A DNA stretch of 64,000 bases from Fulvia fulva (Eukaryota; Ascomycota; Dothideomycetes; Mycosphaerellales; Mycosphaerellaceae), in the NCBI RefSeq assembly GCF_020509005.1, contig NC_063012.1, forward strand, positions 5,580,001-5,644,000, in the 5' to 3' direction. The notes beneath the pieces are model-generated. The model was given only the letters and a program-made list of their open reading frames with translations. It ran no database searches and had not been told where the DNA came from. The position numbers were made by a program, and so were the translations under genes. Position 1 is the stretch's first letter. Each line of letters opens with the position of its first letter. Positions 9,400 through 21,064 of this stretch are shown here, one piece after another.

Positions 9400-11640
9400 A
9401 AATCGCGATATTACGACTCCTCGAAATCCCCGACTCGTACTAGCGTAAAAGTAGCGTAGTACTCTCTCTTTCTCCCTAGATCGAGACGCTAAGAAGGCGC
9501 ATTACTATATTATAGCTAGGCTATAGGGCACCGGTTACCCTAGCGGCGGCGGCGGCGCGAATACTTAACGTATTAAGCGCCGCGCGCGACTAACTCGAAA
9601 CTTAGAACTTTTTATGCGATCCGATTAGTATACCTAGTCCGACGATACCGTCCTACTAGATCCCTTTACTAAGTACGCTAATAAGGAACGCGCGGTTCTC
9701 GATAGGCTCCTAGAAGAGGAGGAAGGAGAGGATACCTAACTAGAAATTATAGACACTTTTAACCTCGTAGTATTGCTCTACGAGGGCGATATTATAGATT
9801 ACCTCGATAAGAATAGGTCAACCGATAATACTCGTAAGGACTTTACTATTGACTATATAGACGACCGCGGTCGTACCGGGGGAATTACCTACGCCCTTCG
9901 TAAACACGAGGCTAATCACCGCTAAGCTATCCTAGATAGGGCGGCGCTATATTAAGCTAACGAGCTAAATAAGAAGAAGTTCGAGGAAGTATATACCGAA
10001 CTATAATATACGGAAAAGTATAAGTAGGAATATAAGTAGGACCTAGAACAAGCTAATAAGGACCTTATAAAGGCTAACTAGGACGTTACTAAGTATAGGA
10101 AGCAGGCTAATATCTAGTATAGCTTTACTAAGAGAGCTAAAAAGGAGGTCGATATATTTAAAGTTAAAGTCGCTAAACTAGAAATACTCGTACCGGACGA
10201 CTCCGCCCCTACGGCTACCGACGTAGTAGGGCTATAGCAGACTATCGCTACGCTTAAACAGGATCTCGAGGAAGCTAAGCGTAGCCGTACTACCGAGAAA
10301 CCTAAGGAGCGTAGCGCCCGGTCCCTCTCCGAGTCACGACGTCGACGCGGCGATAAACTAGCTAAAAAGTACGCTAAATAACCCGCTACGAAGCCTACGC
10401 GGAAGTAACGTAAGGAGCGATTCGCTAATAACTCCTCCGACCCCGATTCCTCCGACTCGTCCTTAGACTCTAATTCCGATTTCGAAGAGCGTCCGCGCCG
10501 TAAGAGTAAGGGTAAGGACAAGAGATCGAGAAAGAGATAAGAGACCGTTATCGTCGACGACGACGACTTCGAGATTATAGATAGTAGCGTAGATATCGTA
10601 CGCTATGACCGAACTATAGTAGAAGACTTTAAGACGAGTTCCCGTATCGAAGTACCTAAGCTTAAATTCTTAGGAGAGAATATAGGTAGTAAAGACTCGC
10701 CGACATTTAATAAGTAGACTACTTAACTCGGTAATAAGCTTGCCGCTTCTATCTTTAAGGACGTACTATCCGCCCTACGTTTCGTATAAGAAACTACTAT
10801 AGGGTTAGTATACTCTATACTCCGTAACTATATTTCCTAGAAGATCATCTTCTCTAAGGTTCCCTCCGCGAGCCGGCTATTTAAGAGCGTAAAGAAATGC
10901 CTACGTTACCTAGATAAGAACTTCGGCGACTATAATCCCGAGGGCACCGCGCGTAATAATATAGACGCGCTTAAGATAGTAGAGAATAATAAGTTCTCCG
11001 AGTTCTATACTAAGTTCTAACGTAAGCGCGCCTAGCTCCTATAAGGCGCGAGCCGTAAGTACGAGGTTATCGAGCTTAAGAAGAAGCTAAGCTTTAAGTA
11101 CCGTAATCGACTAGTCGTACTACCTAACGCGAAGTTAGTTAAGGAGCTTACTCGGCAATACTACCGCCTAGAGAGCGAGCTAGCTCAACTTAAACACGAC
11201 CTACTACGTACTAAGAACGACGAGAAGAAGGACAAGAAGACGACTATACCTAAGGGTAACGGTACGGTATCGGTACCTCCTATAGTAGGGCAGATTATAC
11301 TACCGATACTCCCTTTAGATAACGGTATACCTCTCGGCCGCTCTCCTTATACTAATTAGCCGCTCTTTCCGTAGAAGGACCGCTCTAATTAGTATAAGAA
11401 CCTTATATAACTTACTTAAGATTAGCGTACTTAGATTATCGCTAGCGGTAGCTACCTACGCTACCGGGGTACCGGCTACGTCTTAGGCGCCGCCGGCTAC
11501 CTAATTGACCTATACGAGCGTCCTAAGAAGAAGGCTAATAATAACGGCCTTACGGTTACCAAAGTACCGGCGGGAAATGCCTAAGCTATCATTTGAGTAT
11601 AATAGATAATAGTCCGCCTTAGGAAGTCTTATACCCTCGC
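9400..11640 (+). pseudogene. gypsy-2 gag: coiled-coil, charged capsid region, possible zinc knuckle
   Basis: The protein reads through TAG codons as a charged coiled coil (LKQDLEEAKRSR at about 10255), an Arg/Ser-rich basic segment, an acidic Ser/Asp tract (about 10435-10490), and a capsid-like part (VPKLKFLGEN at about 10650, then LRYLDKNFGDYNP and NKFSEFYTKF near 11000). A degraded CCHC-like knuckle with Tyr at Cys positions (SYLRYRGTGYVLGAAGY) sits near 11450-11500. This is the usual plan of fungal chromovirus gag. The start codon is not clear. Confidence 0.8.
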
Positions 11641-11749
11641 GAACCTTATAAATATACCCGTACCGTATAGGCGTTTTCCTTATAAGCCCGAGCGAGTCCG
11701 CCCTCTTCTATAGAAGTAGATAAAGGACCCGAAGTCTCGTATTACTTTA

Positions 11750-14631
11750 TAGTAGAGGGTAGGGCAAATAGAATATATATATATACCTTCCTTAATAATA
11801 GTACTATCTCTAAACTCGTAAATACTTCCTTTACGTAAAAATATAAATTCCCGCTCTACGAAATTAAGCCCTTTACGCTAGGCCTAGGTAATAGCTCCTA
11901 AGCACTAACAATTATTACTAAAGCTATAAACATTAAACTGAACCTTTAAGGCTATATCGAGATAGTTAAATACCTAGTTACCGATACCTACTACGATATA
12001 GTCCTTAGCCTTAGATAGTACGCGAAGTATAGCCCTTATAAAGACTAGAAGCGAAGCGTACTTACCTTTAATAACGTTAACTATTAGAATCACTCTCTCT
12101 AGAAGAACGTTAGCCTAGTAGTAACGTTACCTATCCCCGAGTTACTACTAACGCCGGTACCCGACTATAATAGTCTTAAGCGACCCGATATCCGCGATAT
12201 ACTAGTCCCTTAGCCCCTTAAAGTCGGCGCTAAAAGAGTTAGGGCTAGGTATAGAGACGACATTAAGCGGATCAACTTATACGAACTCCGGAGACTCTAT
12301 TATACAAGAGGCACGGAAGTATATAGTATATAGATTAACCTACGCGAAGTATATACGGCTAAGAGCGCGGCCGATCTAGTTATAGTATAAGCGTTAGGGC
12401 TTTACGCTATAATAGTACGAAAGGTTATAGGCGGTAACGCTATATTCCCGTACGCTATATATATTAAAGACAGCTACTATAGGACGCTCCGTTATTAATA
12501 GGAGCACTAGGTAGAGACCTACGCGATAAACGTAACTGATTATAATATATTTATAGAAAAGCTATACCGGAAGTAGAAGGACCCCGACGTACTTGGTAAG
12601 CTACCGGCTATATACTATTATCGGTAAGCTCTATTCTTAAAGTCAGAGTTAGATAAGATACTACCTTATTGCCCTAGCCTAGATTATAAGATTAAGCTAA
12701 AGAAGGATACTCGGCTACCGTTTAAGCGGCCCTATCCGATTTCGAATAGAGAGTGAGAAGTAGTAAAAGCTTAGGTAGATAACTAACTTTAGAAAAGTAA
12801 TATCTAACGTAGTAACTTACCTATAGTATTACCGGTAACTATCGTACGTAAACTAGGTAGTAGACTACGCGTCTATATCGACTACCGCGCCCTAAACGCT
12901 ATTACTATAAAATCGAGGTACCCTATCCTACTTATTTAAGATACCCTCAACCGGATTAGTAGTAAGAAGTACTTTACTAAGCTCGATATAATCGCTACCT
13001 TTAATCGTTTACGTATCGCGGAAGGGGACGAGTAGAAAACGGTATTCGCTACGCGCTACGGCCAATTCGAATGTCTAGTAATGCCCTTTAGTCTCTATAA
13101 TATACCCGGTACCTTCTAGTTATATATTAATAACGCGCTCCGAGAGTACCTAGACGATTTTACCTCCGCGTACCTCGATAACGCACTTATATTTAGCGAC
13201 ACCCTAGAGGAGTATATTGTTTACGTCGAGAAGGTTATAGCAAAGCTATAGGAGGTAGGACTTCAACTCGACATCGATAAGTACGAGTTTTACGTCTAAG
13301 AGACGAAGTACCTTAGCTTAATTATAGGCGCGGACGGTATTAAGATAGATAAGGACAAGATCGCTATAATCTAAGAATAGGAGACCCCTCGTAACCTAAT
13401 AGATATTCTGTCCTTCCTTAGCTTTTATAACTTCTATAGGCGGTTTATTCGTAACTACTTAGGCATCGCCTACCCGATAATATAGCTTACTAAGAAAGAC
13501 GTACTATAGGTATAGGGTAACGAATATTAGGACGCTTTCGAACGTATAAAACAAGCGTTTACTAAGGACAACATTATACTCGTATATTTCGTATCCGGGC
13601 GAGAAACAAAGCTCGAAACTAATACGTTAGACTTCGTTACTACTATAGTAATATCGTAGCGAGGAGAAGACGGTATATAGCGCCTAGTAGCTTTTATGTC
13701 TAAGAAGATGTCGCCGTAAGAATATAACTACGACATCTATAATAAGGAACTACTCGCTATCGTAAAAGCCTTTAAGGAATAGAAGCTAGAGCTTATGTCT
13801 AGAGATATTAATAGAGATAAGGCCGACTTCGAAACCTTACTAACAAAAGCGGTAAGCTAATCCTAGTGTACTCCGATTATAAGAACCTTAAATAGTTCAC
13901 GAGTACTAAGGTCCTAAATAGACGCTAGGTACGTTAGTCCGAGTTCTTGTCGTAGTTCTACTTTAAGATTGTCTATATCCCTAGTAAGACGAATATCAAA
14001 CCTAATACTCTAATACGGCGGCTATAGGACGTCCCTATAAACGATAACGACCTACGAAGATAGTATTAAGAACAGACGTTACTACCTAAGTACCGATTCC
14101 TTAATATCTCGCCAATAGAGATCCGTCTAGGCCGATAGGACAATGAACTTATAACTAAGATCCGCGTTATATACGGAGAAGCGGAGCTATAGTAAGCGTT
14201 ACGCTAGTTAGACGTAGAAGAGCCTTATACGCTACTACGCTAGTACCGTATAGATAATAGCGAGGCGGTAGCTATAGGCGGCCCTATCTATATTAAGAAT
14301 AGATACGGCGGCTATAGCGTCTTTATACTAGACGTACCGGGTTTACGCTTTAAGGTCTTCTAAGTATATTATAGCACCCCCTCTACTAGTTACCTAGGTC
14401 GTACGAAGACCTACGAGCTTATTACTCGCGACTTCGTCTAGCCCGGCCTTTCGTAGTATATACGTAATAAGATCTTTAAGTACTACGAATGCCGCTTATT
14501 AAAACCCTCGTAGACGTAATACCTAGGGCTACTAAAACCCCTACTAATCCCGTTTAAACTATAGGACGAAATTGCTATAGATTTCGTAGTAGGACTACCG
14601 AAGAGTACTAATTATAATAGCGTTATATATA
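11750..14631 (+). pseudogene. gypsy-2 pol, first part: protease, RT, RNase H, integrase N-terminus
   Basis: The protease region is about 11780-12010 (LNNSTISKLVN for the D-S/T-G loop). RT is about 12830-13480, with VTIVRKLGSRLRVYIDYRALN, YPILLI then DTLNRI, KLDIIATFNRLRI, MPFSLYNIPGTF, DDFTSAYLDNALIFS (YxDD degraded to YLDN) and FYRRFIRNY. RNase H has VAFMSKKMSP and YDIYNKELLAIVKAFKE (about 13680-13780). A frame change near 13855 is followed by SDYKNLK and the integrase H2C2 finger (YSTPSTSYLGRTKTYELITRDFV, about 14370-14440, His changed to Tyr). AIDFVVGLPKSTNYNSV then opens the catalytic core. LINE A2 interrupts it at the target duplication. Confidence 0.88.
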
Positions 14632-14839
14632 GATAGATAGATAGATAGATTATTCATTCGCCTGTTTTAGTGCCCTATGGCCTATGCAGGTCTCTCGCTA
14701 TTTAGGTCTATTTGTGTAGGTAGGAAACCCGATTAACGGATGAAAACCTCCTCGTCTTTGCCCTCCTCGTTCTTTCCTGTCTTGTCCTTTCGTTCTCCTT
14801 CCTTCAGGGTACGCTAGTGTCATGGTTGTTACCCTATGA

Positions 14840-17800
14840 CTACCTTGCCCGTAACCCTAGTGATGTCCTCCTCTCGATTCCCTTTCTCCCTTCTGTTTCC
14901 CCGGCTCTTCTCTCTCTCTCCCTCCTCTCTATCCACCTTTCCGTTTCTACTGCTAGGGAGAATTGCTCTAGGTAGTCCTCGTTAAGGATCCATCTTATCA
15001 CTCTCCTTATATCTTGTCTGTCCTGGATGATGGCCTGGTATTGCCTGTCTCTTGCCTTCGCCCTCCACTGGCTTCTCCCTTTTACCCACTTAGTACAGTT
15101 CAGCACCATGTGCTCCGGGTTTTGGGATAGGTAGCCACAGGGGCAACGTTTAGAATCGTATCCTAGGACTCTTCTTTAGTACAAGTATGCTCTTAGCCCA
15201 ATGTACTTAGAGCGAATCGAGATAGCTATACTTGCTTCCGCCCTCTTTAGGTCTTTATAGATAAGGTAGTTATACCTCCCGAAGGTCCTAGCCGCTAGTA
15301 GGGCTCCTAGCCTTACCGGTTTTTGGTTCTAACGCGTTTCCTATAGGTGACCTATAATCCTTTCTGCTTGGCTTTGCTTTTTTTTCCCTTTGTCCCCTGT
15401 GTTAGCTTGCTCCCTTAGAGCTTCTCTCTGTTCAAGGGCTGCTAGGATTTCCTGTGATGTTTTTAGGTCTGCTTCCTTCTGTGGGATCATGTGTGGCCGG
15501 TTGGGTCTTCTCCTCCTCTCCCACTGGGTTCTTATCCTTTGAGTAGCTGCTTAGATGGTTCCCTAGGCTGGGTATGCTGATGTCTTCTCTGCGTATTGAC
15601 ACCTCATGCCCTGGAGGTACTCCCTAATGGGGGCTGTACCTGATTCCATTTCTATTGTCCTATGAGGGGTTGACTTGTATGCCCCTAGTACTCTCTTTAG
15701 GCAGGCTGCCTACGCTCTGTTAAGGGGGTCCTCAATTCTCTTCGGGATGTGTTTTTCCGCTGCCCAAATTGCTGCTCCATATAGCATTGCGGGCTTGACA
15801 ATGGCCTTGTACATGGTCTGGGCCTTTGTGAAGGTCGCCCCCCAGGTTGACGCAGTGAGTCTCTCGATTAATTGTCTGTTGGTGTCCGCTCTCGCTTGCG
15901 CCTTCTTCACTTGTGGTCCCTAGCTGAGTTTCGGGTCTAGCCATATCCCAAGGACTCTAAGTTCCCTTATAGGATAGGTCTCGAACCCCTGGATTTTTAC
16001 TAGTACTGCCAAGTTGTGTTTTGTCTTTACCTTACTAAAATGGATAAGTTGGTACTTGTCCGGTGCGAATTTTGCCCCATACTCTCTTGCCCACTTTTCG
16101 CATTGTCTATGTCTCTCCTCTAGGAGTGCGCAGTTTTCCTCTATAGACCCCGACCACGCTAGGATATTTGTGTCATCCACGAACCCCGATGCTGAGGTGT
16201 TTGCTGTTTCTAGGAGTGGGGTCAGGTCGGCCATAAAGAGGAGGAACAGAATTGGGGAGAGTGTAGAGCCCTGTAGGATGCCCGTGTTCGCAATTGGGGT
16301 CTGCGGGGCTTTGAAGGACCCTAGGAGGATCTGGGTTGTTCTGTCCTTAAGGAATGACTGCACAAAGTGTACTATCTAGGCTGGGATGCTTTTCATTCTG
16401 AGGATGTGTAGGAGCCTTGCGTAGGACACATTGTCGAAAGCCCCTGATATGTCTAGTAAAAGCAGTGAGGCTACCTTGTTGTTGCTATAGTGCCAGATGT
16501 GTCTAATTTGCTCTATGATCAGTTCGACTGCTGTGAGGGTAGATCTCTTTTGTCTCCCCCCCATTTGCGTTGCCGGGAGGAGGTTGTGTTCTTCTACTAT
16601 TCCGGTGAGCCTTATAGCCACGACCTTCTCTAGGAGCTTCCCTAGTGTGTTCAGCAACGCAATTGGTCTGTATGACTTCAACTTGGTATAGTCTTCCTTT
16701 TGGGGTTTCCTTAGGACGCAAGTCAGTGATTGCCTAAAGGCCTTTGGGCAATACCCCTGCTTCATGTACTAGGTAAAGATTGGCGCAAGCACTGGAGTGA
16801 TAAGGCTGCTGCTAGCTTTTAGGTAACAGTTAGGGATCTTGTCTGGGCCTAGGGCTTTGTTGCCCTTTAGTTTCTTGATAATGTTTCCGATCTCTATAGC
16901 AGACACTTGCTAGTTAGCCTCCCTTAGCGGAGGAATGTGTGTTCCTAGGATGTTGCTTAGGTCTGCCTCTACCTGAGTCCCGAAGAAGTGGTCTACGAAT
17001 GCTTTCGCTTTCCCTATCGGAGTGGTTTGCGTTTCCCCGTCTTGGTCCTGTATTAAGGGAAACTGGGGCGGGGAGTTTCGTTCCTCGTCTAGTTTCCTGG
17101 CCCATTCTGCTAGTCTCCAGATTTGTTCCGGGTGTTCTGTGATCATCCCTACAGTTGACCTCCACTCCTGCGTCTTGTCTCTTCTGATCTGCGCCTTCTT
17201 TGCTTTGCACGCGTTGTTATAGGCTTCCCAGTTTGCTTGGGTGCGTCGTTGCTCCTATCTCCTTCTTGCTCTCCTTGCCTCCTTGACTTTGGCTATGCAC
17301 TCTGGTGTCCAGTATAGCTTCTGGTATAGCGACCATCTCTTCTCAGGTATATGGGCCTGGGCTGCCCTTTGTATAGCTTCTATCAGCTGCTCCACTGCTT
17401 GGTCAATCCCCTCCGTTATGTGTATGTTGTCAATGTTCACCTGTTCTAGTTCGCCTTCTAGCCGCTGCTGTACTAGTGTCCACTCGGCCTGCTTCTAGCA
17501 GAGCCTCCTCTTAGGTTCCCTCTCCTCCTTAACTGTGAGTTGGATGTCGGTTTGGATTGGATAGTGGTCTGATGAGGACTCTAGTTGGTCATTGACTATG
17601 CAGCTTTCTACCCGTCGTGTTAAGGCGTGGGATATAAAGCATAGGTCTAGCGTGCTAGAACTGTTGTTTCTAGCCCAAGTTTCTGTTCCCTTTGGCGTGA
17701 TCAAGTCCATTTGGGCTGTTTCCATCTGACCAATGAGCCTCCCTACTAAGAAGTGGTGTGCTGGGGTGAAGTCCGATCCCCACTTTGGGTGGTGGAGGTT

Positions 17801-18241
17801 GAAATCTCCTATCACGATGTTGTGGTTTTGTTGGTTCATTGCTTCCGGGAGCCTTCCTAGCGTATGTAGTTGTGTGCTGCTTCTGGACTCTAGAGGTGGG
17901 TTGTATACGCTATGGATCAGGACTTGGCCTTGAGTTGTTTTGAGCTGCACTGTGGTGATATCCCTGTCGGTACTCGGCCAGGCCTGCCAGTCCTCTGCTA
18001 GTACCTTCTTACTGACATAGATACAAGTTCGTAGGACTCCCTCGGTTCTGTTTATTACTACGTGGTATCTCGGGTCTCGCACAGTTGATGGAATCCTAGA
18101 GTGTGGGTTGATCTATAGTTCCTGTATTGCTATAATGTGGTGTTCCTCCGGGTCTAAGGCTTGTAGAAAGCTCCTTTGGACCTTGTCTTTGCTTCTGTTC
18201 ACATTATACTGAATGATTGATAGTCTGTTAGTGTGAGGCAT
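14840..18241 (-). pseudogene. LINE A2 ORF2: endonuclease-reverse transcriptase, frame intact, point stops only
   Basis: It starts at the ATG overlapping the ORF1 stop (18241-18239; MPHTNRLSIIQYNVNRSK). The endonuclease is about residues 1-230, with RTCIYVSKK, HSVYNPP, VIGDFNLHHPKW (about 17780-17820), STLDLCF and SSDHYPI. RT is about residues 430-800, with PEQIW/FFGTQVEADL, KSYRPIALLNTLGKLLEK, LLLDISGAFDNVSYARL (motif A), LQGSTLSPILFLLFMADL (motif B), SGFVDDTNILAW (motif C, catalytic DD kept) and LRVLGIWLDPKLS. The C-terminus has a CPCGYLSQNPEHMVLNC knuckle near 15100-15140. Open segments at 17495-18082, 17255-17440, 16910-17146, 16376-16765, 15920-16363 and 14840-15109 all share one frame. 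Length matches Tad-family ORF2. Least RIP-damaged LINE ORF2 in the window. Confidence 0.93.
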
Positions 18242-19533
18242 CAGGACATGTTTGTGTCTAGGTCCGTTTGGTCTTGCTATTGGTCTTACTGTTGGTTTTC
18301 CCGTCCCTCCTCCTGTTCTTCCCTTTGGGGTTGGCTCCCTATCATTTGGTTGATTCTCATTTGTCCATTGCTCTGCGCTGCCTTGTACAAGAACGTTGGT
18401 CTCCCTATTACTGGCACTATTTGTGGCTCCTCTTGTGGCCGGGGTCTCTTATTCGGGTGGGTGGTTCTCTCTGGTTGTTTCTGTTCACCTACTAGGAACC
18501 TGGTTGGTGTTGTTACCCTTGCTTCCCGCGCTCTCCACTGGGCTGATAGTCTAACTAGGCATTGGTTTGACTATGCCGGGTGTTTTCTCCTACATGCTGC
18601 GCATCTTGTGTCCTCCTTCCGTTTTTGGCACTCTTGGGTCGCGTGATCACCAGCACAGTGTGAGCAGACTGGTATGGCTTTGCTACACTTTGGGGCAATA
18701 TGTCCGTACTGTTGACAGTTGAAACATTGAAGGATTCTGTGGTTGCTCTAATGGATTTCTACATCCAGCCTCTCAAAGTCCCAGTACAACCCTTGGTCTA
18801 AGACCTTGTTCGCTTGCTCTGGTGTTGCAACCCATAAGATCAGCGAGGAGGCCCTCTTGCCCTCCTCTATCTTCTTCTTGACCCACGCTGTCTTTGTGAT
18901 CTGTAGTCCTGGTGCTGTTACCTAGTTTTGCCTCTAGAGGTTTGGTGTATCCCTTTGTGTATCAAAGGTTCGTGGGACCCTATGCGCAATTACTATGTAC
19001 TGTTGATAGGAGACTTTCGCTGTGCTCCCGATCTTCAGTGTCTACTCCTTGTTTATTTCGAGGGCCTTCTTGTCCTGTACGTGTGCTGTAAACAGCTTGA
19101 CCCCTTTGTTGTCTGCCCTTGCCCCTACTATTCCCTTTACTCCGATCTTCTCGACTATCTCCCTCCCGGTCATCTTTCCTATCTCTTCCTTCTCTTTCTG
19201 GTCCGTAATATGGACTCGTAGTACTGAGCTTTGAGGGGGGGTGGGTTGGCTCGCGATTGTTGCCCAGGTCGTTGGGCCCTAGGTCTGTCTCGGGTCTCTT
19301 TGAGGGTTGTTTCTTGCGTTTCGTGTTGCTGCCTCGATTGCCATGTTGATCGTAGTGCTTGTTTGTCGTTTGAGCGCCTTCAGTCCCCCGAGCAGTTCGC
19401 TTATTACTCCTTTCAGTGCTCTCTCCGGAAACCTCCCTTCTTCTGCCGCTACCATCTCTTCCGCCTTCTTGCAGAGCGTCCTCCACTCGTCTCCCCCTTG
19501 CTCTCGGTCGTCTACTGCCGTCGTCGTCGCCAT
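18241..19533 (-). pseudogene. LINE A2 ORF1: gag-like nucleic-acid-binding protein
   Basis: A 430-codon frame from Met at 19533 (MATTTAVDDREQGGDEW) to TGA at 18243-18241. It begins with an open N-terminal helix-rich part (GRFPERALKGVISELLGGLK) and ends with three knuckles, CFNCQQYGHIAPKC, CSHCAGDHATQEC and CAACRRKHPA...C, between about 18730 and 18560. A basic, Gln-rich tail follows. Several in-frame TAG/TAA codons inactivate it. Start and stop are in phase with no net indel. Confidence 0.88.
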
Positions 19534-19683
19534 TTTTCAATCCGTTGTACTTAAGTATATCGGTTATACTATATGTCCTAGATAAGTAGGAAGTCGGGCT
19601 CCTATATAGCCGTATATATAAGTCGTGACTACCGGAAGTCCGCCCCCTATATAGACGTAGTGAGCCTCTAGTATGATGCTATC
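19534..19683 (-). other. LINE A2 5' UTR with captured 86-bp LINE B fragment
   Basis: Next to the ORF1 start is about 60 bp of A2 leader. After it, 19597-19682 matches 29128-29209 inside LINE B1 ORF2 (and the equivalent part of B2 near 47490-47570), in the same transcriptional sense. The match begins at ATAGCCGTATATA and ends at GATGCYAT, then the target duplication follows directly. This is what a switch of the reverse transcriptase from A2 RNA to a LINE B RNA at the end of cDNA synthesis would leave. Confidence 0.82.
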
Positions 19684-19696
19684 AGCGTTATATATA

Positions 19697-20990
19697 CTAA
19701 TACCCTTACGATCGCTAACCGTACGGGTAAGGGATGCTATATAATCCTAGTAAAGGAGATAACGGCCGAATATATCGCCGAGATCTTCGTTCGGGACTAC
19801 TACCGCTTATATAGTACCCCTCTGTCTATCGTTATAGATCGAGGTAGTCAGTAGCTATTAGCTTTTTAGTAACGCTTCTACGAACTAGTAGGGATAGTCT
19901 ATAAGTTGTCTTTAGCCTTCTATCCTAAGACCGATAGATAGTCTAAGAACACGAATAAGGAGATAGAGAAGTACCTCCGTATCTTTATCGACTACGTATA
20001 AGGAGATTAGGTATAGTAGCTTCCGCTAGCGGAATTCGTAAAGAATAACTACATTATAGAAGTAATAGGTATGTCGCTATTCTTTACCGAACGAGGCCGT
20101 AATCCTCGTACTAGTAACTTTAATAGAGATAGCCTCCCTAAGCGTCTAATACCTACTAAGTAACGCCTATCCGCCGAAAAGGTAGAGCGTTTTGCTTAAT
20201 AGATAAAGGACTTCCGTACGTACCTATACGAATACTTACGTTACGATTAAGCTCTATAAGTAGATAACGCTAATATATACCGTACTATACTACCGCGATA
20301 TAGCCTAGGCGACCGTGTCTATATTAATACTAAGAACTAGAAGTCATTACGCCTAGCTAAGAAGCTTAATATTAAATGGTTTAGACCGGTAATAATTACT
20401 ACCGCGCTCGGTAAGAATATGTATAGTATTACCCTACTAGAGACGATCCGCGTATATAACTCCTTCTATTTAAATCTTCTCCGACCGGTAGATCTAGAAG
20501 ATAACGTACGACCGCCGCCGATCGAGGTTACTAATAAAACTAGTAATATGTTTAAGACCTAGGAGGTTAAACGCGTCCTAGATACTAAGCCGAAGGGCAG
20601 AGGCATTACTATACTAGAGAAATAGAAGGGCTATTTAGATAGTAAGTCTACCTAGGAGCCCGCGAGCGTAGTATATAAGGATGTACCGAAGGTAGTCGTA
20701 GACTTTAAGTATAATAACCTAACTAAGTCTATACCGATTAACTTTTATCCGCTAGAAGATTAGATTCCGAATAAGACCTTAGTCGATATAAGGCCGGACG
20801 CGAACGTAATAGATCTAGTACCTTAGTTAACCGTAACGGTATAGCCTCTATATAAAGGTAATAGCCCTATAGCTCTAGCTAAGTATAACTATACGCCTAA
20901 TACTAACAATAGCTATATTAAAAGGGTCTTGGTACCTACCTCTAGTATTATTAGAGCTAATAGACGAAACGAACGATATAGAGGATAATA
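19697..20990 (+). pseudogene. gypsy-2 pol, second part: integrase core and chromodomain
   Basis: Continues in frame from 14631 once LINE A2 and one target duplication are removed. It reads GKGCYIILVKEITAEYIAEIF, RDYYRLYSTPLSIVIDRGSQ (second catalytic Asp) and FYPKTDR then NKEIEKYLR (third acidic residue region). A GDRVYINTKN segment and the C-terminal 'LRPVDLED' region follow. The chromodomain is about 20560-20670 (EVKRVLDTKPKGRG, KGYLDSKST, EPASVV). A Pro/Asn-rich tail follows. In-frame stops are nearly all TAG/TAA. Confidence 0.87.
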
Positions 20991-21064
20991 AAGCTTTCGC
21001 GTTTACGCTAAGGGAGATTTAAGGACATACGCTTCGAGACGAAGGTGTTTTAGAGAGGGGGTAG
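20991..21064 (+). other. gypsy-2 3' untranslated stretch and polypurine tract
   Basis: Non-coding run between the pol tail and the 3' LTR. It ends in GAGAGGGGGTAG at about 21053-21064, a purine tract directly abutting the LTR as needed for plus-strand priming. Confidence 0.7.

Larger units (their letters stand above)
14632..19683 (-). mobile_element. LINE A2: near-complete Tad-clade LINE with chimeric 5' end
   Basis: A 5.05-kb minus-strand LINE inserted in the gypsy-2 integrase. A perfect 13-bp target duplication, AGCGTTATATATA, flanks it at 14619-14631 and 19684-19696. Without the insert the integrase frame is continuous across the site. The 3' end is the GATA/TATC tail at 14632-14650 and a 3' UTR of the common type. 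ORF1 (430 codons) and ORF2 (about 1,133 codons) overlap as TGATG. All open segments of ORF2 are in one frame, so only point stops inactivate it. The last ~86 bp at the 5' end (19597-19682) come from LINE B ORF2 in sense orientation, inside the duplication, so they arrived with the insertion. Confidence 0.95.

Noticed and set aside
10114..10521. 135-codon Ser-rich minus-strand frame
   Set aside because: Complement of the Arg/Ser and acidic tract of gypsy-2 gag.
14632..14650. GATA repeats as a CRISPR array or independent microsatellite
   Set aside because: Short uniform tetranucleotide runs always at the 3' end of a LINE; they are retrotransposon tails.
18980..19540. 186-codon Arg/Gly-rich minus-strand frame
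   Set aside because: Alternative phase of LINE A2 ORF1. The phase with zinc knuckles and the TGATG junction is the real one.
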